Assembly (NCBI RefSeq): GCF_002289575.1
Contig: NZ_NTGA01000021.1
Location: forward strand, 28,292-92,291
Origin: Dietzia natronolimnaea
Lineage (GTDB): Bacteria > Actinomycetota > Actinomycetes > Mycobacteriales > Mycobacteriaceae
Reading direction: 5' to 3'
DNA: 64,000 bases
The translations under genes were made by a program, and so were the position numbers. Of this stretch, positions 16,504-24,921 are shown in pieces (the first letter of the stretch is position 1; every line of letters begins with the position of its first letter). Below the pieces are notes generated by a model. That model ran no database searches, was not told where the DNA came from, and worked only from the letters and a program-made list of their open reading frames with translations.

Positions 16504-17264
16504 GCGCCGCGGCGACCGCCTCCCGTGCCGCGTCCCGCGCGGATTCGGCGCGGTTGGTGGTGCAGCCGATCGTCATCACCCTAGCCGCGGTGGGCGTGCT
16601 GTGGTGGGCCTTCGGGACCGAGCTCGACGAGACCCAGCGGGCCTCGCTCAACGCCTCGTCCATCACCCAACGCACACTGGAGCACGTCCAGATCACCTTC
16701 ACCGTGGCCGCCATCGTCGTCGCGGTGGGGGTGCCGCTGGGAATCCTGCTGACCCGCCGCCGGATGGGCTTCCTCGCGCCCGTCGCCATCGGGATCGCCA
16801 ACATCGGCCAGGCGGCACCGGCGATCGGGCTGATCGTGCTGCTCTTCCTGGCCACCAACCGCACCGGCTTCTGGATCGGTGTCCTGCCCGTGGCCGTCTA
16901 CTCGCTGCTCCCGGTGCTGCGCAACACGATCGTGGGGATCCGGAACGTGGACCCCGCTCTGATCGACGCGGCGCGGGGGCAGGGCATGACCTCGCGCCGG
17001 GTCCTGCGCACCGTCGAGCTTCCGCTCGCGGTCCCGTTCATCCTGGCCGGGCTCCGCACCACGCTGGTCCTGGCGGTCGGCACCGCCACGTTGAGCTTCC
17101 TGGTGGACGCAGGCGGTCTGGGGATCTTCATCGACACCGGTTACCGACTCCAGGACACCGCCACCATCGTGGTGGGCTCCGTCCTGGCGGTGTGCCTGGC
17201 CCTGCTCGTCGACTGGCTCGGCGGGGTGGGCGAGGTCCTGTTCAACCCGAGGGGGCTGCGATGA
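16500..17264 (+). CDS. opuCD: Compatible-solute ABC importer, permease 2
   Basis: A 254-residue permease related to the first one; the coupling loop reads DAARGQGMTSRRVLRTVELPLAVP. About six hydrophobic segments are visible, one of them an extra N-terminal helix (VVQPIVITLAAVGVLWW). The two permeases should form a heterodimer with two copies of the ATPase. The GTG at 16500 overlaps the ATPase stop and the stop overlaps the binding-protein ATG. Confidence 0.93.
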   Translation: MSAAATASRAASRADSARLVVQPIVITLAAVGVLWWAFGTELDETQRASLNASSITQRTLEHVQITFTVAAIVVAVGVPLGILLTRRRMGFLAPVAIGIANIGQAAPAIGLIVLLFLATNRTGFWIGVLPVAVYSLLPVLRNTIVGIRNVDPALIDAARGQGMTSRRVLRTVELPLAVPFILAGLRTTLVLAVGTATLSFLVDAGGLGIFIDTGYRLQDTATIVVGSVLAVCLALLVDWLGGVGEVLFNPRGLR

Positions 17265-18238
17265 CGGCGGTAAAGCGCCTGCTGGCCACGTGTCTGGCCA
17301 CTGTGCTCGTGGCGACCGGGTGCGGTCTCAGCGACGGCGGATCCGTGCCGCTGCCCGTGGGCCCGGGCCCGGACGGCACCGTCCCCGCGCTCGAGGGGGT
17401 GCGCGTGACGGTCGGCGGCAAAGACTTCACCGAAGGCGTGATCAGCAGCTATCTGGTCGAGTTCCTCCTGGCGGCCGCCGGGATGGAGGTCTCCGACATG
17501 TCCTCGCTGGCCGGGTCCAACAGTTTCCGGCAGGCCCTGGTCACCGGCCAGGTCGACATCGGGATGGAGTACACGGGCACCGCGTGGATGAGCTATCTCG
17601 GCAACTCCGAACCGATCCGCGACCCCGAAGGGCAGTGGGTGGCCGTCCGGGACGCCGACCTCGAGGCCCACGACATCCGATGGCTGCCCCCGACCACCGT
17701 CGACAACACCTACTCGTTCGCCCTGAGCCGGGCCACCGCGCAGGAGACCGGCGCCCGCACGCTCTCCGACTACGCCCGGCTCGTGCAGACTGATCCGGAG
17801 TCGGCTGTGACCTGCATGGAGACCGAGTTCTCCGTCCGTCGTGACGGCTGGCCGGGCCTGGCCGACGCCTACGGTTTCGACGCCGCCACGGTCCCCGTGC
17901 CCATCATGCAGCCCGGGATCATCTACCAGGCCACCGCCACCGGCCGGGAATGCCGGTTCGGCGAGGTCTACACCACCGACGGCCGGATCAAGGGTCTCGA
18001 CCTGGTGGTCCTGGAGGATGACCGGCGCTTCTTCCCCGTCTACAACCTCGCCACCGTCGTCCGGGGCGAGTTCCTGGATGCGCACCCGGAGATCGAGGAG
18101 GTCCTCGCTCCGCTCGTCGATGTCCTCGACAACGAGGTGATGGTCGAGATGAACATGCGGGTGGACGTCGACGGCGACGACCCGGCGCTGGTCGCGAGGG
18201 ATTTCCTGGTGGAGCAGGGGCTCGTCTCCGTGGACTGA
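17261..18238 (+). CDS. opuCC: Compatible-solute binding lipoprotein
   Basis: A 325-residue substrate-binding lipoprotein of the OpuAC family. The N-terminal signal ends in a lipobox with LVATGC, placing the acylated Cys at residue 21. The mature domain begins with VTVGGKDFTEG and contains DIGMEYTGTAW, segments typical of the quaternary-amine binding group. The likely ligands are glycine betaine, carnitine, choline or ectoine. It is the last gene of the importer operon. Confidence 0.93.
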   Translation: MTAVKRLLATCLATVLVATGCGLSDGGSVPLPVGPGPDGTVPALEGVRVTVGGKDFTEGVISSYLVEFLLAAAGMEVSDMSSLAGSNSFRQALVTGQVDIGMEYTGTAWMSYLGNSEPIRDPEGQWVAVRDADLEAHDIRWLPPTTVDNTYSFALSRATAQETGARTLSDYARLVQTDPESAVTCMETEFSVRRDGWPGLADAYGFDAATVPVPIMQPGIIYQATATGRECRFGEVYTTDGRIKGLDLVVLEDDRRFFPVYNLATVVRGEFLDAHPEIEEVLAPLVDVLDNEVMVEMNMRVDVDGDDPALVARDFLVEQGLVSVD

Positions 18239-18309
18239 CCCTGTACGGCGCGGGGCACCCGGCGGCGACGTGGCGGACAATCGGGGTGAGGTACCCGAGG
18301 AGGAGACTC

Positions 18310-19182
18310 ATGACCAGGATTCCGCTGATGTCGCTCCCGAGGTCGGCCGCGCGCCTTCCGCGGATGGCGCCGGACATGGGGCGGCTCCCTGTGGGGAGGA
18401 TCGTCACCCTCACCGACGACGTCACCACCAGGCTCTACGACACCGGAGAGGACCACCTCACCCCGGTGGTGTTGCTGCACGGGATGGCCGCGACCGGGAT
18501 GCTCAACTGGTACCAGACCTTCCAGCGCCTGCAGGGCGAGTACCGGCTCATCACCTACGACCAGCGACGCCACGGCATGGGCGACGGCGGCCGGTTCGAC
18601 TTCCAGTCGCTGAGTGAGGATGTGCTCCGGGTGGCCGACCACCTGGACCTCGACATGCCCGTCATCGGCGGATACTCGATGGGCGGCATCGTCGCCCAGC
18701 TCGCGGCCCGGCGGGACCCCTCCCGGCTGGGCGGGCTGGTGTTGGCCGCCACCGGTACGGGCGCCCAGCGCAATGGGCTGGAGAAGATCACCCTCGGCTC
18801 GTTGACCCGCGGTGCCCCCGCCCTCAACGCCGTCCCCCTCGAGGTGGCCAGGGAGATCGACGACGAGGTACCCGGTGCCTACACCTGGGCGATACGCGAA
18901 CTGGCCTCCGTGCCCCTCGCGACCCACCGGACCGTGATCGCGGAGGTGGCCCGGTTCAACTCCACGTCGTGGCTCCACGAACTGGACCTCCCGGTCGCGA
19001 TCATCAAGACCATGCGCGACATCGCCTTCCCCCGGTGGATCCAGGACGAGATGGCCGATCTCCTGCCGCACAGCGCGGTGTTCCCGCTCAGCGCCGGTCA
19101 TGCGGCCTGCGCGACGCACCCCGGACGGTTCGCCCGCCGGGTGCGCACGGCGCTCGGCTGGGTGGTGTCCAACAGGCACTGA
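18310..19182 (+). CDS. Alpha/beta-fold hydrolase
   Basis: A 290-residue alpha/beta hydrolase. The oxyanion segment is LLHGMAATGML, the nucleophile elbow GYSMGG near residue 118, and the catalytic His lies in SAGHAACATHP. The ATG at 18310 follows a GAGGAG ribosome site. The first 30 residues are basic and apolar and may associate with the membrane. It is 71 bp after the OpuC operon and could be co-transcribed, but no functional tie is evident. Substrate unknown; esters or lactones are typical. Confidence 0.88.
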   Translation: MTRIPLMSLPRSAARLPRMAPDMGRLPVGRIVTLTDDVTTRLYDTGEDHLTPVVLLHGMAATGMLNWYQTFQRLQGEYRLITYDQRRHGMGDGGRFDFQSLSEDVLRVADHLDLDMPVIGGYSMGGIVAQLAARRDPSRLGGLVLAATGTGAQRNGLEKITLGSLTRGAPALNAVPLEVAREIDDEVPGAYTWAIRELASVPLATHRTVIAEVARFNSTSWLHELDLPVAIIKTMRDIAFPRWIQDEMADLLPHSAVFPLSAGHAACATHPGRFARRVRTALGWVVSNRH

Positions 19183-19191
19183 GTTCGAACG

Positions 19192-19223
19192 GTGATCGGC
19201 ATGCGGATAGTGATCGGCACGCG
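19192..19223. repeat. Direct repeat GTGATCGGCAYGCG
   Basis: Two 14-bp copies, 19192-19205 and 19210-19223, differ at one base and lie between two convergent genes. No function is evident. Confidence 0.6.
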
Positions 19224-19249
19224 AACCGTGTTGGGCCCCGTCGGACGGG

Positions 19250-19525
19250 CTACAGCGCCGAGTACCGCACCGCGGTGACGACGAATACGACGATCGCGAT
19301 CCCGCCGAGGACGACCCCCGTCAGACCCCGGCGCGGGTCCGGGTCCTCGTTGGTGAGCCAGCCCGTGGGCCACCGGGCGAGCAAGCCGAACGCCACCGCC
19401 ATCAACGCGGCGAGAAACGCGACGATGTTGAGGATGGGGACCCAGGACAGCGCCAGGGAACCGACGCCCAGGACCAGCGACCGGGTGCCCAGATCCATGC
19501 TCCCGGACGGCTTCTTCCTCGGCAT
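19250..19525 (-). CDS. Small integral membrane protein (DUF4190-like)
   Basis: A 91-residue protein with two hydrophobic segments (about residues 14-36 and 62-82) separated by a short polar loop, as in DUF4190 proteins. The start at 19525 (MPRKKPSG) is preceded by an AAGGAATTGAGAAGG stretch; a later Met is possible. No function can be assigned. It converges with the hydrolase gene across 67 bp. Confidence 0.65.
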   Translation of the reverse strand: MPRKKPSGSMDLGTRSLVLGVGSLALSWVPILNIVAFLAALMAVAFGLLARWPTGWLTNEDPDPRRGLTGVVLGGIAIVVFVVTAVRYSAL

Positions 19526-19614
19526 CCTTCTCAATTCCTTACTTTGCCGGTCGGATCCGGAGCGGGCGCGCAGCGGCATGGGGCAAGCCTAACCGTGCCG
19601 GCCCGGACAGCGCC

Positions 19615-20082
19615 TCAGCTCAGGAACTGCCCGTTCACGAAGCCCGCCAGGAGTACCGCGAACCCGCCCATCTCACCCACTATCAGTGCCACCATGCCGA
19701 CGTGCGTCGCAGGCGAGGCACCGTCGAACTGGTTGGTCGTGTCCCGCAGGGCACCGTGCACGATGTAGCTGGCGATCGCCACGACGAAGAAGAACACCAG
19801 GACCCCGGCCGCGGCGAGGTTGACCCCGGTCGGCCAACTACTCAGCTCCACGAACACGGCGATGAGCAGCGTCGCGAAGGAGTACAGCAGGGCCGCCCGG
19901 TGCGCTATGTCGACGTACGGGTGCGCGAGGTGGTCGGCGCTCGTCGCCATCTGCCGGTACTTCCACACCCCCAGCCCCAGGGCCAACAGGAAGATCAGTC
20001 CGGCGGCGAGAAGTGTGATCCGGGTGTCGAGACCGAGTGCGAGCGTCACCGACGACGTGGTGGGGGAACTGAGCGGGTTCAT
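19615..20082 (-). CDS. Four-helix integral membrane protein, unknown
   Basis: A 155-residue membrane protein with four hydrophobic segments (about residues 21-40, 63-80, 91-115 and 129-150). The ATG at 20082 follows GGAAGGACCC. I recognise no motif. It resembles the many small unassigned actinobacterial membrane proteins; nothing in the neighbourhood suggests a role. Confidence 0.65.
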   Translation of the reverse strand: MNPLSSPTTSSVTLALGLDTRITLLAAGLIFLLALGLGVWKYRQMATSADHLAHPYVDIAHRAALLYSFATLLIAVFVELSSWPTGVNLAAAGVLVFFFVVAIASYIVHGALRDTTNQFDGASPATHVGMVALIVGEMGGFAVLLAGFVNGQFLS

Positions 20083-20248
20083 GGGTCCTTCCGAGCGACA
20101 CCGGACCATACGGCACTGTCCGAGTGCTTAGACACTAGGCGTACCGTCACCGAGGCCAGAATCCGGGACGTTCGCCCTGAACACGCGGTCGGCGGTGCAC
20201 GACGACCTGGATTGTGGCCGCGACCGGCCAACCCCCACAATTCCCTGT

Positions 20249-21319
20249 ATGCGACGACTTCGTGAACTGGTGGGGCGGCCCGACGTCACGACCGACCTCA
20301 TTCAGATCATCAAGAGCGTGGTGGCCGCCACCGCCGCATGGTGGCTCTCCGCCCACGTCCTCAACTCGCCTCTGCCGTTCCTGGCGCCCTGGACCGCGCT
20401 GCTCACCGTGCACGCCACTGTCCACCGGTCGCTGTCCCGCGGAGTACAGACGACGGTGGCGTCCGCGATCGGTGTCGGGATGTCCTTCCTCATCGGCTTC
20501 TACCTGGGCGTCAGTGTGTGGACCTTCGCGCTGGCGATGTTCGTGGGTCTGGCCGGGGCCCGGATCACGTGGATCAGGGACGAGGGGGTCGCGATCGCCA
20601 CCACGGCGGTGTTCGTGCTCTCCAGCGGGTTCTCCGATCAGCAGCCCCTCCTGCTGGACCGCATCATCGAGGTCGCCGTCGGGGTGGGGATCGGGGTACT
20701 GGTCAATCTGCTGATCATCCCCCCGGTGCGCGATCAGCAGGCGTCCAATCACGTCGACAGCATCGACCGCCGGATCGGCGACATCCTCGTTGACATGGCC
20801 GATGAGTTCTCCACCTCATGGGAGACCGATGCCGCCGACGCGTGGCGTCGCGAGATCGAGTCGGTGTCCGATGAACTCGAGACGGCATGGGGGACTGTCA
20901 ACTTCGCCCGCGAGAGCCGACGCTCGAACCCCCGTCTGATCCGGCGACGCCTCGGTGGCGCACGTCAGGTCAGCGACGGCGTCGACTACACGGAGGTGCT
21001 GCGCCGCGTCGATGAGGCCGTCTCGCACATGAGGCACCTGATCCGGACCCTCCACGAGGCCACCTACGCCGAGGGTCCGTGGGACGAGCGCTTCCGTACC
21101 GAGTGGGCCTCCATCGCGCGGGACGCCGGCCGGGCGATCGCCGATCCCGACGCCGAGATGGACTCCATCCACGACAGGCTGATCGGGTTGACGCACTCCA
21201 TGTCCGAGGACGGCCGACTGCCCCGGGACTCCTGGCCGGTCTACGGTTCGCTGCTCACCAGCATGCTCCACATCGCCCTGCTCATCGATGACGTGGCCTC
21301 GCAGTGGAGCGTGCGATAA
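20249..21319 (+). CDS. FUSC/aromatic-acid-exporter-type membrane protein
   Basis: A 356-residue protein with an N-terminal bundle of about six membrane helices (residues about 20-165), including the APWTALLTVHATVHRSLSRG signature of the FUSC/DUF939 family, and a 190-residue helical cytoplasmic domain. Homologues export aromatic acids or other organic anions. The start at 20249 (MRRLRELVG) is chosen because it precedes the first helix closely. It is followed by a hairpin at 21348-21387 and a convergent CDF gene. Confidence 0.85.
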   Translation: MRRLRELVGRPDVTTDLIQIIKSVVAATAAWWLSAHVLNSPLPFLAPWTALLTVHATVHRSLSRGVQTTVASAIGVGMSFLIGFYLGVSVWTFALAMFVGLAGARITWIRDEGVAIATTAVFVLSSGFSDQQPLLLDRIIEVAVGVGIGVLVNLLIIPPVRDQQASNHVDSIDRRIGDILVDMADEFSTSWETDAADAWRREIESVSDELETAWGTVNFARESRRSNPRLIRRRLGGARQVSDGVDYTEVLRRVDEAVSHMRHLIRTLHEATYAEGPWDERFRTEWASIARDAGRAIADPDAEMDSIHDRLIGLTHSMSEDGRLPRDSWPVYGSLLTSMLHIALLIDDVASQWSVR

Positions 21320-21347
21320 CCCGCCTAGTGATCGCGCCGGCCTGCCT

Positions 21348-21387
21348 GGCGCCGCAGGGCGTCCAGTCTGGCGACCCTCCCGGCGCC
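21348..21387. terminator. Hairpin between FUSC and CDF genes
   Basis: GGCGCC (21348-21353) and GGCGCC (21382-21387) pair, with an inner AGGG/CCCT stem. It begins 29 bp after the FUSC-type stop and lies between convergent genes, so it could terminate from either side. No U-run follows. Confidence 0.45.
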
Positions 21388-21457
21388 GGCGAGTTGCCGA
21401 TACCAACCCGGGCGAGCAGTGGATCGGAGTCGTCGAACATGATGGGGTGCCCCACGG

Positions 21458-22348
21458 CTACAACCTCACGTCGTTGTAGGCACGCTCGTCCTCTATCGGC
21501 TCGAGGTGGGTGGTGATGTGGGAGTGCGGAAGCGCGGCGTGGATCTCCTGCTCGACCGTCTCGACGAGGTCGTGGCCCTGATCCACACTCCAGTCACCGG
21601 GTACGAGCGCGTGGAACTCGACGAACCTCCACCTGCCGGATTCGCGTGTCCGCAGCTCGTGGAAGTCGACCCGGCCGGGCTGTCGATGCCTGTCCAGCAC
21701 CTCCTGGATCGCCTGGTTGTCCTCGTCGGGAAGTGTCGCGTCCATCAGCCCCATGCCGGATTCGTGGACCAGCTTGTACCCGATGAACAGGATGTTGAGC
21801 CCCACCGCGATCGCGACGATCGGATCGAGGAACCCCCATCCGGTGATCCACACCAGCGCCACGCCGATCACCACACCGACCGAGGTCACGACGTCGGTCA
21901 TCAGGTGCTTGCCGTCAGCCTTCAGGGTGGGTGACCGATGCCGTATCCCTGCCCGGATCAACAGGGTGCCCACGACGCCGTTGACCACCGCGGCCACGAC
22001 CGAGATCGCGAGACCCAACCCGAGTGACTCGATCGGAACCGGGTTGATGAGCCGCTCGACGCCCGTGTAGAGGATGAACGTCGAGGCGACGAAGATCATC
22101 GCGCCCTCGACCCCGGCGGAGAAGTACTCGGCCTTGGAGTGGCCGTACTGGTGGTCATCGTCTGCCGGCCGCTCCGCGACGGTGATGGCGATCAGCGCCA
22201 CCACCGAGGCCACCAGGTTGACCACCGACTCGGCGGCGTCCGAGAGCAGGCCGACCGACCCGGTCACCCACCAGGCCGCCATCTTCAGCGCGATGGTGAC
22301 GATCGACGTGGCCACCGACAACCACGCGAACTTCTTGAGAGTCGACAC
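21458..22348 (-). CDS. Cation diffusion facilitator transporter
   Basis: A 296-residue six-helix CDF protein that exports divalent metal (Zn, Co, Fe or Mn) by proton antiport. Helix 2 contains the metal-site segment SDAAESVVNL and helix 5 contains DVVTSVGVV, so the tetrahedral site is built from two Asp plus neighbouring polar residues. DHQYGHSKAEYFSA follows helix 2 as in the family. The C-terminal cytoplasmic domain (about 205-290) ends with the HITTHLEP segment. The site reads D...D on both helices without the His of the zinc-selective members. Confidence 0.93.
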   Translation of the reverse strand: MSTLKKFAWLSVATSIVTIALKMAAWWVTGSVGLLSDAAESVVNLVASVVALIAITVAERPADDDHQYGHSKAEYFSAGVEGAMIFVASTFILYTGVERLINPVPIESLGLGLAISVVAAVVNGVVGTLLIRAGIRHRSPTLKADGKHLMTDVVTSVGVVIGVALVWITGWGFLDPIVAIAVGLNILFIGYKLVHESGMGLMDATLPDEDNQAIQEVLDRHRQPGRVDFHELRTRESGRWRFVEFHALVPGDWSVDQGHDLVETVEQEIHAALPHSHITTHLEPIEDERAYNDVRL

Positions 22349-22421
22349 GTCGATTCAGCGTAGTCCGCCCACGAGTCGTGGTCCCACCTGCGGAACGGCG
22401 GATGTCGGTAGGGTCGTAGGC

Positions 22422-22856
22422 ATGCATGGAGGACTTGTCTGGCTCGCAGTAGCGGTGTTGCTCGCCGCCGGTGAGGCGGCGGGGGGCGAACTCTTCCTCA
22501 TCATGCTCGCCGGAGGCGCGCTCGGTGGCGCGGCAGCGGCCGCGCTCGGCGCCCCGCTGTGGGGACAGGCCCTGGCGTTCGCACTCGTCTCGATCATCCT
22601 CGTCGCGGGTGTCCGCCCCGTCGTCCGCCGCCGCATGCTGGCCGCGCTCCCCGAGCACGACACCAATACCGCTGCGCTGACCGGACGCGACGGCACCGTG
22701 GTCGAGTCGATCGGGCCGTCCGGCGGCCTGGTGGAGATCGCCGGTGATACGTGGACGGCGCGCCCGCTCATCGAAGGCGAGACGTTCGACGCCGGGGACA
22801 AGGTCCTCGTGCATGAGATCGACGGAGCCACGGCGATCGTCGTGCGTGGAATCTAG
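22422..22856 (+). CDS. NfeD-like membrane protein
   Basis: A 144-residue protein with two or three membrane helices (about residues 5-70) and a C-terminal OB-fold domain (about 85-144) beginning LTGRDGTVVESI. Short NfeD proteins partner SPFH proteins in membrane microdomains; the next gene, 51 bp downstream, is such an SPFH protein, which strongly supports the assignment. The ATG at 22422 is chosen; a second ATG lies 4 bp later out of frame. Confidence 0.92.
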   Translation: MHGGLVWLAVAVLLAAGEAAGGELFLIMLAGGALGGAAAAALGAPLWGQALAFALVSIILVAGVRPVVRRRMLAALPEHDTNTAALTGRDGTVVESIGPSGGLVEIAGDTWTARPLIEGETFDAGDKVLVHEIDGATAIVVRGI

Positions 22857-22907
22857 AGCACGCGGGTCAGACACACAGCCGACAGCACGACACAATTGGA
22901 GGGAACC

Positions 22908-24212
22908 ATGGAAGGCTTGATCTTCCTCGCCGTCATCGTCATCCTGATCGCCTCGGTGGTGGTGAGTTCCGTGAAGCTCATCCCGCAGGCGGAGGCCGCG
23001 GTCATCGAGCGGCTCGGGCGATATCAGCGGACCGCGAGCGGTCAGCTCACGCTGATCATCCCGTTCATCGACCGCGTGCGCGCCAAGGTGGACCTGCGCG
23101 AGCGGGTCGTGACCTTCCCGCCCCAGTCGATGATCACCGAGGACAACCTGACGCTGAGCATCGACACTGTCGTCTACTTCCAGGTCACCGACCCGAAGTC
23201 GGCGGTCTACGAGATCAACAACTACATCATCGCCGTGGAGCAGCTCGCCACCACCACCCTGCGCAACGTCGTGGGCGGCCTGACCCTCGAGCAGACCCTG
23301 ACCAGCCGCGACATGATCAACAAGCAGCTGCGCGGGGTGTTGGACTCGGAGACCGGCCGGTGGGGCCTGCGGGTGGCCCGGGTCGAGCTGCGGTCGATCG
23401 ATCCGCCGCCCTCCATCCAGGACTCGATGGAGAAGCAGATGCGTGCGGACCGCGAGAAGCGCGCGACCATCCTCACCGCCGAGGGCCAGCGCGAAGCCGC
23501 GATCACCACCGCGCAGGGCGCCAAGCAGGCCGCCATCCTCGACGCCGAGGGCAACAAGCAGGCCGCGATCCTGTCCGCCGAGGCCGACCGCCAGTCGCGG
23601 ATGCTGCGTGCCCAGGGTGAGCGGGCTGCCCGGTACCTCGTGGCCGAGGGTCAGGCCGCGGCCATCGCCCGCGTCAACGCGGCGGTCAAGGCCTCGAAGC
23701 CCACCCCCGAGATGCTCGCCTACCAGTACGTGCAGAACCTGCCGGAGATGGCCAAGGGCGATGCCGCGACGATGTGGATGATCCCGTCGCAGTTCGGCGA
23801 TTCGCTGGAGAACTTCGCCAAGGCCGTGGCCAAGAAGGACGACGACGGCGTGTTCCGCTACGAGCCCGCCGACGTGGACACGGATGCGGATCTGCCGTCC
23901 GCGCCCGACGAGTGGTTCGACACGTCCACCGACCCGGAGATCGCCCGCTCCGTGGCCGCCGCGGAGGCCGCCGCCAAGGGGACGACCTCGGTCATGGACG
24001 AGGAGCCGCGCAAGGCCAAGCCCAAGCCCGGCGTGTTCGACATGGTGCCGGAGTCCGAGGGCGGGGCTGCTCCCGACGACACGCCCGCCCTGTCCGGCCC
24101 GCAGGGGGCGCAGCCGGGTCAGCCCACCGGCATCGACCCCGCCGCGGGGCTCGACACCGATCTGCACCAGGGCGGATACCCGATCGACGAGACCGGTCGC
24201 GACCGTCCCTGA
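22908..24212 (+). CDS. SPFH/band 7 (stomatin-like) membrane protein
   Basis: A 434-residue protein with one N-terminal membrane helix, an SPFH domain (about residues 24-190, containing VERLGRYQR-like ERLGRYQRTASG), and an Ala/Gln/Glu-rich coiled-coil (about 190-270) built of repeated AAILxAEG units. An acidic Pro-rich tail of about 120 residues follows. The family organises membrane microdomains and often guards membrane protein quality. The ATG at 22908 follows GGAGGGAACC. It forms an operon with the NfeD-like gene. Confidence 0.94.
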   Translation: MEGLIFLAVIVILIASVVVSSVKLIPQAEAAVIERLGRYQRTASGQLTLIIPFIDRVRAKVDLRERVVTFPPQSMITEDNLTLSIDTVVYFQVTDPKSAVYEINNYIIAVEQLATTTLRNVVGGLTLEQTLTSRDMINKQLRGVLDSETGRWGLRVARVELRSIDPPPSIQDSMEKQMRADREKRATILTAEGQREAAITTAQGAKQAAILDAEGNKQAAILSAEADRQSRMLRAQGERAARYLVAEGQAAAIARVNAAVKASKPTPEMLAYQYVQNLPEMAKGDAATMWMIPSQFGDSLENFAKAVAKKDDDGVFRYEPADVDTDADLPSAPDEWFDTSTDPEIARSVAAAEAAAKGTTSVMDEEPRKAKPKPGVFDMVPESEGGAAPDDTPALSGPQGAQPGQPTGIDPAAGLDTDLHQGGYPIDETGRDRP

Positions 24213-24267
24213 ACGGATCCGGCCGGGTTCCGGGCGCCGCCACGACCACTGGAAGTAACATGCCCAT

Positions 24268-24912
24268 GTGGCACGTAACAGTGGACGCGGTGGCGCCCAG
24301 CCACCCGATGACGAGGACATCCGCCTGATCGAGGCGGCGGCCTCGGTCATCGCGGAGCGTGGCATCAAGGGCGCGAGCACCGACGACATCGCCCGGGCGG
24401 CCGGGGTCACGAGGGTGACCCTGTATCGCCGGCTCGGTCCACGCGAACAGATCCTGCGTGCCCTGTACGCCCATGAGGCGCAGCGCCTGATGATGTCGGT
24501 CATCGCACGGTTCACCCCGTTCGAGTCCCTCGAGTGGGACCCCGTCAGACACGTCGAGGACCTTCTCGTCGGCACCGTCTTCGACATCCGGAGAAGCGAG
24601 ATCCTCCAGCGCATCGTCGAGGTGGACAAACTCGAGGCCATGGCGATGCTCGCCGGACAATCCGACTCGGTCCTCGATGCCATCACCGAGATCGTCGCCG
24701 AGTTCATCCGGAGCACCTGGAACGCCGATGTCCACACCCGCCCGATGGACGCGGACGAGTTCGACACCCTGTCCCGTGAGGTCGGGAGCGTCGTCGGTCG
24801 CTTCCTCCACTCCATCGCGGTGATGCCGGACGGACCGCCGGTCCTCGAGACCGAGGAGGAGATCCGGGAGCTGGCGCGGCGGGTCCTGGTCCCGATGATC
24901 CTGCAGCGCTGA
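24268..24912 (+). CDS. TetR/AcrR-family regulator
   Basis: A 214-residue repressor-type protein. The helix-turn-helix TDDIARAAGVTRVTLYRRLG lies at residues about 38-57. The C-terminal ligand domain has no recognisable specificity. It starts at GTG (24268), 55 bp after the SPFH gene, and converges with the epimerase gene (stops 9 bp apart). Its target is not evident. Confidence 0.92.
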   Translation: MARNSGRGGAQPPDDEDIRLIEAAASVIAERGIKGASTDDIARAAGVTRVTLYRRLGPREQILRALYAHEAQRLMMSVIARFTPFESLEWDPVRHVEDLLVGTVFDIRRSEILQRIVEVDKLEAMAMLAGQSDSVLDAITEIVAEFIRSTWNADVHTRPMDADEFDTLSREVGSVVGRFLHSIAVMPDGPPVLETEEEIRELARRVLVPMILQR

Positions 24913-24921
24913 GGGCCTGCG

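Noticed and set aside
21288..21479. A 63-codon frame ending NLTSL between the FUSC and CDF genes
   Set aside because: It overlaps the end of the FUSC gene and the hairpin region, and I see no recognisable family; a decayed gene fragment is possible but unsupported.
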